Positions 26,154 through 37,777 of a stretch of DNA of 64,000 bases are shown piece by piece. Under the pieces are notes generated by a model that saw only the letters and a program-made list of their open reading frames with translations, had not been told where the DNA came from and did not search any database. Location of the stretch: positions 64,772,420 to 64,836,419 of the forward strand of contig CM068584.1 of the NCBI GenBank assembly GCA_035048485.1. The letters are read 5' to 3'. The DNA is from Pteria penguin (taxonomy: Eukaryota > Mollusca > Bivalvia > Pterioida > Pteriidae). How positions within the stretch are numbered: position 1 is the first letter of the stretch; each line of letters begins with the position of its first letter. Position numbers and translations under genes: made by a program.

Positions 26154-28940
26154 CTTTTGCAATTTAAAAATACTTGACTCTTATGCTTGAGGGCTGAATA
26201 TCTTTATCCAAATACTGTCAGTAACTGCAACCTGAATTTTATTACACGTTTTATACCATATTACAACATTTAGAATGAAATACGTTGTTCGTTGTTTTCC
26301 TATGAAAATCAATTCGTTCTGGAATGTATGGTTTGATTGTTGTTGAGGAGACTTAAACATCCGTTATTAAAGGAAGTAGATTCGCATTATCGTGTTACAC
26401 ATTTATTTCTAAAGTATCTCGTATCAATTAGTATGACATAACATGACAAAAGTAACACATATGATAATAATGAAGATAAACTTGATGATTACAATCATTA
26501 TTCTAGATCCCATGTTGGACTCCTGCTGGGGGCACACTGGAGTCTCGTCGTTCGAAGGAGATCCCGTGTCATGGTGGCCATGGCACATAAAAGATGGAAT
26601 CAGGATGATACAAAAAGTGATTTAAGGCATATAAATCTATCACTATTATAAAATATGTATATATCTGTCATGTGCCCAACACTTCTGTAGTGTGTTTAGT
26701 ATGAGTGATTTAAATAGTGTTTATTACAGAGAATATGTAACTTGTCTTCTTTTACACAATCTTAATAACCATGGCATGAAACATGTTGTCCAGTTGGGTA
26801 CAACACCTTTTCTGTTACTTTAATAACCAGATGTTATTAAAATTTCCTTTTAATTGTAGTATCATAAGACTAAGAATGATAGATGGATGGATGACAAAAC
26901 AGAATTAAGGACATTTTATACGAATATGCCAAACACTAAGAGCAGTACTCCAACCTTGGCATTGAGAATATCAGGTAGCATTTGGAATACATTTAGTGAT
27001 CTTTCTTGATGATTTTAATCGTAGAGGTCAATGTCTAATACATATATGGAACAATGGAAAACAAGAACTGTCCTGTCGCCATGAGGATGACACAAGTACT
27101 CTCCTTGTAGCAGAATGATATATATGATGAAGCTTTGGCCTTGTAAAGATCATTTCAAGGATATAACAAAACCCCAGGTGAGAAGTTGAAGTTGTGGGTA
27201 GTATGAACTTGTGCAGTTGCTTTTCTTGAAAGATGCGTGTGTTTTGTGAGGTCGTTTAACCAAGACGAAAGGCCTTTGTTGAAGAACTTGTCAACCCTCA
27301 CCCCCACACAACCCCCACTGCTTGCGTCTCAGGCAAAGGTTAAAAAATATATGGGGCATATCTGTACGGAATTGAAGAAGATTGAAATTGTGAAATCTTA
27401 TCAAATGGAAGTATCACATATCAAGGTGAAGTCAATTTTACACGAATTGCTTCGTAATTTTTATGCGGAATTGACCTTTTGAAAACTGTTAAGGATCATC
27501 GTAATACTATCGATAGTGAAAATGGAAACACGTGAGAGTCTAGAAACCGTCAGAATAAGACTTTAGTGATGATGTAATATATAATGCACAGATTAAGCTA
27601 ATATGATTTTATACATCTGCAGGCAAATTTTGTGACCTCTATTGACTGAAAAACAAGTGTTTTGTGCAGTTTGGTCAGACAAGCGACTATGAAAATGAAA
27701 TACATAGTTAGGCATGGAACGACCGTCCTAGAGATTTTCTTTAGATTATTTATAAATTTTAAATGTACTTCTTTTGATTGTTCTGCTGTTACGGTGAGTG
27801 GGAAGGTGGGCCAAATAGTAAAATTTGTAATGTGCTATATGTGCTAGTAAATTTCTTTATATTCATGTATTCTATAGCTCCATGGTGACTTCTGCCACAT
27901 AACTGAGCCAGTAACTTATCTTTTTTCTTACAAACACATGATATAATGGTACTGTAACTCGTTAAAGATCTTAGGTTGATCTGGTCAGCGGAAACCCAGC
28001 AGATTCTATTTTGGCATCTCAATCCTAGAATGCCTAATACACTGTTACTATAGTTATTTTCTACAATAAACAAGCAGACGTACATGCTACCCCTCCAAAT
28101 CAATGACTATTGAGGAGAATGACATGGGCGTCACCGCTACAGGTCAAATAGGTTTTAGATTTTTCTGTTGAGTAGCTCTCCACCATGTGTCATCTTCCTA
28201 GGTGTACTTCACACATGCACAACTTGTTTTTAAAATTAACGTTCTCCAGGAGTTGTATGATTTTTAATTTATTTACCCAAACATGATTTCTTTTTGTCTA
28301 TTTTCAGGTAAAAATTAATCACTCAAATTAAAGACATTTGCCCAAGCAACGATATGCACGTATAATGAATGCACTATGTGTTCGACACTCTCAAAAGTCA
28401 CAGACGGATCTAGAACTTCATGAGGGGGGTTATTGTGAAGAAGGAGTCATCCTGCCTGTGCAATGTTTTTAGTATTTTGTTTTATCCACAATAAAAGAAA
28501 TGACTCGAGGAGGAGAGGGGGAAAAGTAAATTGTAAGTTGTGATATGTTATTTAGGAAATCAAAGAGGAGACCGTCATTGACTCATTGTACATGATGACA
28601 TTTATAACACTTTGGCATTTACCAGTAGTAAATGTGTCATACAATAAATAGTGAATCAAAGATAGGAGCCCATCAATATTTAAAAAAGGTCACAACGACT
28701 TCAATCTATCACTTATGTGTTCTCTCATTATTCTGAATTTGGATCGACTGTGATTTCACGCTACAATAAGAGACATTCATCTTTATGGTGGTGATTATTG
28801 TTTATGTGATTTCCTGGGACGTACTTTAACAGACACCATTACGATCTTTTCGTCCTGCATTATCAATCGTGAATTTCAAGAAATAAAATACATTCTTTTG
28901 TCGTATTAACATAAAATAAAAGCGGTTTTTTTTCCCGTGG
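26154..28940. other. Intergenic region upstream of gene B
   Basis: No gene supported. It holds the probable gene B promoter near 26154-26400 and the 27850-27930 copy of the short dispersed repeat. Several short ORFs without homologous motifs were ignored. Confidence 0.5.
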
Positions 28941-28944
28941 GGCT

Positions 28945-29133
28945 GGATCTGTCTTGTATGTACATGTATTAGCTCTAAACTTAACACAGGTATTCAAGTA
29001 GGATTGTACGATATAAGGAATCATAACTGATTTAATGAGCCATTCGCGGTTTTACTATGTCAAAGTCTGTACTTGACATGAATGGAATATTCATTGAGAT
29101 AAGCGTATGACTACTGGCAGGATCAACCAGATA
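28945..29133 (-). rRNA. 18S rRNA 5'-end relic
   Basis: On the minus strand CTGGTTGATCCTGCCAGTAG, the conserved start of eukaryotic 18S rRNA, begins at about 29131. It is followed by recognisable but mutated 18S sequence: CTTATCTCAATGAATATTCC, ACCGCGAATGGCTCATTAAA, TCAGTTATGATTCCTTA, TCGTACAATCCTACTTG and GAGCTAATACATG. Similarity ends near 28945. Only the first roughly 190 of about 1800 bases are present and substitutions and short deletions are visible, so it is a pseudogene fragment. Confidence 0.88.
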
Positions 29134-29430
29134 ACTACCGTGCAAATCATCGTTAGGACGCCGCCTCACTCTCCCTATGACAACAGAACACCGGTAACAG
29201 CACAGGCGACGATCGCTGCGATCTTACCCTCTACACGCGGTAGTTCTTCCCGAACACCACTACGGTCACCCGCATTACGTTTCGCCGATCGTGCATCTTA
29301 ACAGAAAGAGACGATCTCTTCGAGACAGCCTGGTAGTCCGACAATAAATTTCGCCGAGAAAGCTCCTCCGCCACCCGGGAATAACCTTTGTCACTTCTGG
29401 ATTCGCAACTGAAAAGTCTCATCTTCGTAT
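29134..29430 (-). other. Probable 5' external transcribed spacer next to the 18S relic
   Basis: This block is distinctly richer in G+C than its surroundings and lies directly upstream of the 18S start in the correct orientation. I infer it is rDNA spacer carried along with the fragment. The GC-rich ORFs here on both strands are artefacts of composition. Confidence 0.55.
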
Positions 29431-29602
29431 ACAGGACTAAAACAGATTAACACAAGGTTGTATATAAAGTAAGCTGCATGCATTTTCGAACATATTATTT
29501 TATCAGGTTTTTCTTTCCATAAATACAATGTGAGAGTACATGCCTATTTTGTAGTAATTTCTTTTGAAATGTTACTATGAACTTCTTTTTGTTCAGTTTG
29601 CC

Positions 29603-29657
<55 letters not shown>
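29603..29657 (+). repeat. (TTA)n microsatellite
   Basis: About 18 uninterrupted TTA/ATT trinucleotides; it creates a false poly-Tyr ORF. Confidence 0.95.
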
Positions 29658-29659
<2 letters not shown>

Positions 29660-29879
29660 CATATCATTTCTGGCCAACATTTTTGTACTCATACGGAACA
29701 GAGTTCATATGCTCTTTCCTCTCCAAAGGCAGAAAACTATTAGCAACCCGGTTCAAGCGTACATACAGATTCTTCGATAATTGTTGATAAACAACCTGTC
29801 CGTTTTTTTAAATCACGTTAACATCATATATCCAAAGGAACTCGAGATGAAACATATACCTTCTGCCAATTAAAGCTGT

Positions 29880-30143
29880 TGTGGCCTAGTGAATGAGGTG
29901 CTCTGCTCGTGACCTAGAGGTCCAAGTTTCGACTCCCGCTCTGGGCACATTGGTGTTCTGTCTTTCCGATGAGACAATAAAAATCCAGCTCACGGTAGAT
30001 ACGTTAAAGATCTCTTATTGCTCCGGGTGGGTCTGTTGCAAAGGTCGAAATTTGTATGCAATATATTTGGCAGATGTCGTCACCATATACGTCAAATAAC
30101 CGTGAAGTGATATAAAACAATAATCAATCTATCAATCAATCAA
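29880..30143 (+). mobile_element. SINE (family 1)
   Basis: GTGGCCTAGTG (A box) and GTTTCGACTCCCGCTCTGG (B box) start it. The body with GTTCTGTCTTTCCGATGAGAC and CGTCACCATATACGTC follows, and an AATCAATCTATCAATCAATC tail ends it. Confidence 0.8.
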
Positions 30144-30729
30144 ACACCTCACAATTAAGAAGGAATGTTCGTTAGTTACCTCTCACAAACTTGACGATTT
30201 CAACTGTACTGTTATCAAGTTCCCTTTAGTGAGTAGCATCATACTTTCCTCTCGCAATTTTGTTTCTTCATATTACAACTTATAAGTTTTTTTCAAGTCT
30301 TGTTCTTCGTTCGAAGCTAGTCCTCTTGCCACGAAACTACTTTCACAATGATATTTTGAGGAATGTTTGAAATTATCATTTAATATCTATGGTCGATTTA
30401 AGGGTCTGGCATAACTTGAGATACCCTATTCTAGAATGTTAATTAAGGCTCATACTGAAGTTCTTTGGTCGATTTAGGGATCTGGCGTAATTTAGGATCC
30501 CCCATTATAGATTGTTAACCAATCTTTTGGAATCTTATCAAACAAAGTAATCTCCTACATTATTTTGACTATACATAATTGGACATTTTATGTCTACATA
30601 GAAATATTTATCAACGTGTATTCTTGACACCGATATTTCATTCAACAGCATTTCACGTAGAGATAAACTTAAAGATTTGTAGCAGCATTTTTGTAACGAG
30701 TGATGCATCTAAGTAGGGATCGCTTAATC

Positions 30730-31963
30730 CTATCGGATACCTGGTCTCACATCGATTTAATTTGGGAATCGCATTTGCCTGAATATGGAATTATAAATGA
30801 TATTCTCGTTTTATTCTATGAACTTCAAAATGTGATTAACCCGTACTTATTTAACTACATAACCCTCTTAAGGAGATCTAGAGCTGTAGGTTTTACAACC
30901 AACCATGTGAAATCTTTTACAGTAAACATACAGTCTGTTACGTAGAGACATAATGTGCAACTACAGTAACACCATGGACATCCACATAGGACAGTCAAGG
31001 ACCGATCATTCTGATGACTCCAAATACACCTTGTCTATAGGTTACCATTCTAAACAATGGCCGTGCTCAGCGTTGCTTAATCTGCAATAACGCTCTGCGA
31101 GGAGAACCACGTCGCCAGAAAAGCTAGCTCTATAGAGAGGGCGTTTAACTCGCCTTTATGTCTTGGTCACATAACGTATATGGAAGGTTTTGATAGGGAC
31201 CAAAAATTTGTATTCATATCCACGCCTCTGACGTTATAAATGTAAAAACAGATGTGGCCTAGTTGAGAAGGTGCTCGATTCGTGATCGAGAGGTACCGGG
31301 TTCGATTGCCATCCTAGGCGCACCGGTGGTTTGTCTTTCCTATGAGACAGTAAAAGCCGAGGTTACGGTACGCATGACACGTAAAAGGTCTGTCACTGCT
31401 TTGGGTGCGTCTTTTGCAAAGGTCTTTATTTGAGTGCAATGGATCAAGCAGATGCCCTTACTATATACGTGATATAACATTGGAGTACTTCTACTCTGAA
31501 GCCAGCCGAATTTAAGTATTTGCAGTCAAATATCAAGCAGATTATAGCCAATGTTCTGCCAAGTACAAATAAATAACATATCGGATCTATTGAAGTACTA
31601 CAAAAGAGGGAAAAGGATTTTACGAAGTGGGAGGGTCGTGTTTTCAAACCCTTTCATTCTCATTTTATTTCCGATTTACTAGCTTAATGATGTAATATAG
31701 AAAAACAGTATTTTTTAAACTTTAACATCGATGAAAGATTGCTGTCTGCATTCAAGTTTCAACCCTTAATTTTGTATCCATATCGACAACTCTTATTTTA
31801 TCAACATATACCAAAAGGTCGAAGTTGATAAGGAATTATAATGAGACCGCAGAAAGACAGAGTACCATTGAAATGCAAAATTATTAATGAATTAATGTTA
31901 TATTTGGTTTGTTTCTAATTCTGTTTGGATGTTGTACCTCACTTCTGTGTTCAATAACCAATA
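30730..31963 (+). repeat. 1.2-kb tandem duplication, first copy (uninterrupted)
   Basis: Starting at about TCGATTTAAT (30751), this unit is repeated from 31964 with a period near 1213 bp. It is the uninterrupted copy. It retains the empty site of the RT insertion (TGTGATTAACCCG, ending near 30843) and that of the 6.6-kb transposon (AACTTTAAC at 31718-31726). It contains a family 1 SINE at 31253. No coding region recognised. Confidence 0.8.
31253..31477 (+). mobile_element. SINE (family 1) inside the duplicated unit
   Basis: GATGTGGCCTAGTTGAG and GGTTCGATTGCC boxes, the family 1 body, and an end near CTATATACGTGATATAAC. The equivalent position in the second copy (33723-33900) has a deleted version, so the SINE predates the duplication. 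Confidence 0.75.
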
Positions 31964-32051
31964 ATTCGATTTAATGTGGGAATCGTATTTGCCTGAATAT
32001 TGAATTGTAAATGATATTCTGGTTTTCTTCCATGAACTTCAAAATGTGATT

Positions 32052-32987
32052 GTTAGAACAAAAAAGTTGTTAGAACATCTAAAATCAAAAAGTTTTACTA
32101 AAATTCACTCCATCAAGTCTTTTGACTTTTCGACTCTGTACACAACGATCCCTCATCAGAAATTAAAAGACAGATTAGCGGAAATTATTCAAAATGCATT
32201 TACTAGTAAAAACAGAAGCCGCAAATTCAAATATATAGTAATAGGCCACGATAAAACTTACTTTGTTAGGGAAAATTCTGATTCCAAAAATAAATACACT
32301 GAAACAGCTGTCATTCAGATGTTGAACTTTCTTATCGATAACATTTTTGTGGTGTTTGGAGGTAAGGTTTTTCAACAAATTGTCGGCATTCCAATGGGCA
32401 CTAACTGTGCTCCGCTTCTGGCTGACATATTCCTTTATTCATACGAAGCTGAGTTCATTCAGTCTTTGCTTTCGCAAGGAAAAAAACAATTGGCTCTTGG
32501 CTTCAATTTTACTTACAGATATATAGATGACTTGCTTTCAATTAATAATCCTTCATTCGCTGATTACCTTAGCATCATCTATCCAAGTGAACTGGAGGTC
32601 AAAGAAACCACAGAAACTAGTAATTCTACTTCGTATTTAGATATTATGTTGTCTTTCGACATTAATGGTCAATTGAACACCTCACTCTATGACAAACGTG
32701 ACGATTTCAATTTCGCTATCACAAACTTTCATTTCATAAGTAGCAACATTCCATCATCGCCCGCATACGGCGTATTCATATCTCAGCTAATACGTTATTC
32801 CAGAGCATGTTCAAATTACAATGACTTTGTTCTGAGGGCTAGTCGACTTTCAGTTAAGCTGCTCAACCAGGGTTATATATGTGCTAGACTAGCATCGTCA
32901 CTGAGGAAGTTCTACGGTCGTTACGAGACTCTTATAACTCCATATGATATCTCGTTATCCAGACTTTTAAATGATATTCTGGACTGA
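32052..32987 (+). CDS. Reverse transcriptase domain (Penelope-like type), N-terminally truncated
   Basis: About 310 open codons with no genuine start; the GTG at 32046 is host flank. RT motifs: FDFSTLYTTIPH (motif A region), GIPMGTNCAPLLADIF (motif B), YIDDLLS (catalytic motif C), then YLDIMLSF. It continues with YDKRDDFNF, SSPAYGVFISQLIRYSRAC and SSLRKFYGRYETL to a TGA after NDILD. These motifs resemble the RTs of Penelope-like elements more than those of LTR or LINE elements. No GIY-YIG endonuclease follows, so the subgroup is uncertain. The frame is intact here, unlike the copy at 57 kb. Confidence 0.75.
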   Translation, partial: VRTKKLLEHLKSKSFTKIHSIKSFDFSTLYTTIPHQKLKDRLAEIIQNAFTSKNRSRKFKYIVIGHDKTYFVRENSDSKNKYTETAVIQMLNFLIDNIFVVFGGKVFQQIVGIPMGTNCAPLLADIFLYSYEAEFIQSLLSQGKKQLALGFNFTYRYIDDLLSINNPSFADYLSIIYPSELEVKETTETSNSTSYLDIMLSFDINGQLNTSLYDKRDDFNFAITNFHFISSNIPSSPAYGVFISQLIRYSRACSNYNDFVLRASRLSVKLLNQGYICARLASSLRKFYGRYETLITPYDISLSRLLNDILD

Positions 32988-33309
32988 GACCGATTCCGAT
33001 CACTTTACACAGATTTGACACCTTCTTTACTAGAAGGTTACCTACTTCGACTTCTCCATATATAGATACATATGGAATTCACACGATTTTACTCTTTCTA
33101 CGGGGTATATGTGACGGGTGTTGCTAGCAAGCAGGAGATGCTCACTCCCCGGGCACCTGATCTCACTCCATCACAGGGGTTCACATATGCTCTTCAAGTA
33201 GACATGTTTTGTTATTTTCCATTTGTTTTTCATTTTCACTGATTTTGTATGTCCTATGGTTTCATGATTTTTGGATTTGTGGTTTGGATTTATCCATCAT
33301 CTTTACATT
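32052..33309 (+). mobile_element. 5'-truncated RT-only retroelement, copy 1
   Basis: 1258 bp inserted between TGTGATT and AACCCG of the duplicated unit; ATT is repeated at both ends (32049-32051, 33307-33309). The 5' end starts inside the RT gene with a short GTTAGAAC duplication. A 3' UTR of about 320 bp follows and ends at ..TTATCCATCATCTTTACATT. Two other copies (49773-50218 and 56970-58179) share this 3' end, which marks the true terminus. Confidence 0.8.
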
Positions 33310-33722
33310 AACCCGTACTTATTTAACTACATCACCATCATAAGGAGATCTAGAGCTGTAGTTTTTACAACCAACCATGTGAAATCGTTCACAGTAAACA
33401 TACAATCTGTTACGTAGAGACATAATGTGCAACTACAGTAACACCATTGACATCCACATAGGGCAACCAAGGATTGATCACTCCGATGACACACTGCTGA
33501 CTCCAAACATATCATGTCGATAGGTTACCATTCTAAGCAATGACCGCGCTTAGCGTTGCTTAATCTGCAATAACGCTCTGTGAGGAGGACCACATCGCAA
33601 GAAAAGCTAACTCTATAGAGATGTTATTCATCTAGCTTATATATATATTGGTCACATTACGTATATGGAAGTCTTTGATAGACACCAACATTTTGTATTC
33701 ATATCCATGCCACTGACGTTAT

Positions 33723-33900
33723 AAAAGCAGTTGAGAAGGTGATCGAGATGTAGCGGGTTCGACTGCCGTCCTAGACGCACCAGTGTTCTGTCTTTCCGAT
33801 GAGACAGTAAAAGGCAAGGTTACGGTACGCGTGACACGTAAAAGGTTTATGTGTATGCAATGGATCACGCAGATGCCGTAACTATATACGTGATATTACT
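33723..33900 (+). mobile_element. Degraded SINE (family 1), second-copy counterpart
   Basis: GCGGGTTCGACTGCCGTCCTAG, GTTCTGTCTTTCCGATGAGAC and CTATATACGTGATATTAC match the 31253 SINE. The A box region and part of the body are deleted. Confidence 0.65.
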
Positions 33901-34124
33901 TTGGAGTCTTTCTACTCTCAAGCTAGCCGTCAAATATCAAGCACATTATAGCCAATGTTCTGCCCGGTACAAATAAATAACATATCGACTCTATATACGT
34001 ATTACAAATGAGGGAAAAGGATTTTCCGAAGTGGGAAGGTCGTGTTTTCAAACCCTTTCATTCTCATTTTATTTTTCAAACTTAATGAAGTAACATAGAA
34101 AAATATGTATTTTTAAACTTTAAC

Positions 34125-34162
34125 GGCACTCGCTAGATGTAAGGAATCTCATGCATGACCTC
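34125..34162 (+). repeat. Left terminal inverted repeat of the 6.6-kb transposon
   Basis: 38 bp starting GGCACTCGCTAG. About 35 positions match the reverse complement of 40690-40727. Its GGAATCTCATG core also occurs in the neighbouring satellite. Confidence 0.88.
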
Positions 34163-34759
34163 AGATAAATTAAAGTACTAAACCCACAGCTGAAACTAAA
34201 TTCAGGATCCCATATGTTTCTAAATATTTATAGTGAAGTGTTTTTCCATATGCGATTTAATTGGATTTAGTATGAACTTGTCGTATTCAGAGACATATAT
34301 ACACATATATGTCTCTGTCGTATTTAAATGTTTATAGCCTATAGGGGCTAAAATAACATCTCAATCTCAGAGTATTTTACTATAAAAGCGCACAGCACTT
34401 CTGGTTAAATATTACGGAGAAAGAAAGCTGCCACACGAACAATAATCTAATGGAGGGGTGGGGGTGTTGGCAGTGGGGATGAGTACGTCTCCAGGTCCTG
34501 AAAGGGGGTACAAGTTTATAATCTCTCTGTGTTAATTTATTGAAATTTCTAAACTCATGGGTACATTGCACCAACCCATTTTTCCTCAACTCTTTAGATT
34601 TCTATTTAATTACTAATTCACCGTTTTGGCATTTACTTATTTTAGGCGTAGGATCACTGATGAGGGTTCATTATCCGAAACATGCATGTATGGTCCATAT
34701 TGTTAATGTAATCCGCTTATAATGGTGCTATACTCTTTTAAGTCTCGATACATTTACTC

Positions 34760-36935
34760 CAGATTCCTGTAACACTGCATGGAATCTCATGTCAATTATT
34801 AAAGCATACAGTATCACCCACATTCACCTTGCACCAGATTCCTGTAACACTGCATGGAATCTTATGTCACTTAACCATACAGCATCACCCACATTCACCT
34901 TACACCAGATTCCTGTAACAATGCATGGAATCTCATGTCACTTAACCATACAGCATCACCCACATTCACCTTGCACCAGATTCCTGTAACAATGCATGGA
35001 ATCTCATGTCACTTAACCATACAGCATCACCCACATTCACCTTACACCAGATTCTTGTAACACTGCATGGAATCTCATGTCACTTAACCATACAGCATCA
35101 CCCACATTCACATTACACCAGATTCCTGTAACAATGCATGGAATCTTATGTCACTTAACCATACAGCATCACCCACATTCACCTTACACCAGATTCCTGT
35201 AACAATGCATGGAATCTCATGTCACTTAACCATACAGCATCACCCACATTCACCTTGCACCAGATTCCTGTAACACTGCATTGAATCTCATGTCACTTAA
35301 CCATACAGCATCACCCACATTCACCTTACACCAGATTCCTGTAACACTGCATGGAATCTCATGTCACTTAACCATACAGCATCACCCACATTCACATTAC
35401 ACCAGATTCCTGTAACAATGCATGGAATCTTATGTCACTTAACCATACAGCATAACCCACATTCACCTTGCACCAGATTCCTGTAACACTGCATGGAATC
35501 TTATGTCACTTAACAATACAGCATCATCCACATTCACCTTACACCAGATTCCTGTAACAATGCATGGAATGTCATGTCACTTAACCATACAGCATCACCC
35601 ACATTCACCTTACACCAGATTCCTGTAACACTGCATGGAATCTCATGTCACTTAACCATACAGCATCACCCACATTCACATTACACCAGATTCCTGTAAC
35701 ACTGCATGGAATCTCATGTCACTTAACCATACAGCATCACCCACATTCACCTTACACCAGATTCCTGTAACACTGCATGGAATCTCATGTCACTTAACCA
35801 TACAGCATCACCCACATTCACCTTACACCAGATTCCTGTAACACTGCATGGAATCTCATGTCACTTAACCATACAGCATCACCCACATTCACCTTACACC
35901 AGATTCCTGTAACACTGCATGGAATCTAATGTCACTTAACCATACAGCATCACCCACATTCATCTTACACCAGATTCCTGTAACACTGCATGGAATCTCA
36001 TGTCACTTAACCATACAGTATCACCCACATTCATCTTACACCAGATTCCTGTAACACTGCATGGAATCTCATGTGACTTAACCATACAGCATCACCCACA
36101 TTCACCTTACACCAGATTCCTGTAACACTGCATGGAAACTCATGTCACTTAACCATACAGCATCACCCACATTCACATTACACCAGATTTCTGAAACACT
36201 GCATGGAATCTCATGTCACTTAACCATACATCATCACCACCATTCACCTTACACCAGATTCCTGTATCACTGCATGGAATCTCATGTCACTTAACCATAC
36301 AGCATCACCCACATTCACCTTACACCAGATTCCTGTAACACTGCATGGAATCTCATTTCACTTAACCATACAGCATCACCCACATTCACCTTACACTAGA
36401 TTCCTGTAACAATGCATGGAATCTCATGTCACTTAACCATACAGCATCACCCACATTCACCTTACACTAGATTCCTGTAACAATGCATGGAATCTCATGT
36501 CACTTAACCATACAGCATCACCCACATTCACCTTACACCAGATTCCTGTAACACTGCATGGAATCTCATGTCACTTAACCATACAGCATCACCCACATTC
36601 ACCTTACACCAGATTCCTGTAACAATGCATGGAATCTCCTGTCACTTAACCTTACAGCATCACCAACATTCACCTTACACCAGATTCCTGTAACACTGCA
36701 TGGAATATCATGTCACTTAACCATACAGCATCACCCACATTCACCTTACACCAGATTCCTGTAACAATGCATGGAATCTCCTGTCACTTAACCATACTGC
36801 ATCACCCACATTCACCTTACACCAGATTCCTGTAACACTGCATGGAATCTCATGTCACTTAACCATACAGCATCATTCACATTCACCTTACATCAGATTG
36901 CAGTAACCTTTTACATGGAATCTATGTCATGAAAT
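34760..36935 (+). repeat. 71-bp satellite array, about 30 units
   Basis: CAGATTCCTGTAAC recurs every 71 bp: starts at 34835, 34906 and so on to 36894 make exactly 29 periods, with one 75-bp unit before them. Units differ by scattered substitutions (for example CACTGCATGG/AATGCATGG, CACCTTAC/CACATTAC/CATCTTAC). The sequence GGAATCTCATG is shared with the transposon TIR. ORFs across it are spurious. Confidence 0.95.
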
Positions 36936-37777
36936 CTAAAACTAAAATATGTTCTAAGAAAACACAAGATGTATTACAAGTTAAATAATTTTTTACATAT
37001 AATATACCTGTACAATACTGTAATAAAATATCAGAATACTTATTAACATGTAACCTTATGCAATACAATCAATCACACAAAGATATACACTACGACACAG
37101 CATCAGATTTTATTTTACATATTACATGGAATTTCGATCATGTCATGTGACAGTGCTTACATATGAACTTGGGGCAACTACTTGATGACACACATAGTAT
37201 GTCAAAACACAGTAACTCTTATGATGGAAGGTTCTGTGACATGAATCATATTTAACCTGCAAAGAAACAGAAATTGCTAATAAAACATGATGACCCACAC
37301 TTATACCTAAAGACCGTAATGTCATATGGATTTGTAACTTTGTATCAATCAAATGGCCATGTTCATAAATATATATATATATAGCGCAAATAGATGCAGT
37401 GAAATGCCTGAGAGTACTCTGTGGACCTCGGATCTCGAAGAGATACATGTAGAAAATAAATATAAACACACATATAAACATAACGCACAAATACACTACA
37501 CTATAACAAGGCACCCTATAGTATATATATATACTAGTTATTATATATATATTATATATATTTGAAATCATTGCAATTTAAGGCTCTTAATGAAATGTTT
37601 CTTTTCTAAAATCTTTTTGATGCCAGGTATTTCTGATTCTGCAATACATTATACTTATTGTTATAATAATTACCACTATTCATCATGTCAATACCTGTTC
37701 AGCTGCATGATTCACTGAAAGAGTGCATGGTGTTGGCAAATGCACTCTCCTTTGTTACAGAGTGGTTGGTATGAGCA
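36936..37777. other. Transposon interior between satellite and gene
   Basis: AT-rich DNA with short (AT)n tracts near 37368-37382 and 37522-37562. The ORFs at 37143-37571 are built from these tracts and are not credible. It may be the 3' flank of the element-borne gene. Confidence 0.5.

Noticed and set aside
29107..29422. Coding ORFs in the GC-rich block
   Set aside because: The block is rDNA spacer next to an 18S relic; open frames reflect composition.
34760..36935. CRISPR-like regular repeats
   Set aside because: The units are contiguous 71-bp tandem copies with no unique spacers, in a eukaryotic context.
37143..37571. 142-aa ORF upstream of the element gene
   Set aside because: Built from AT-rich tracts; no splice or motif support.
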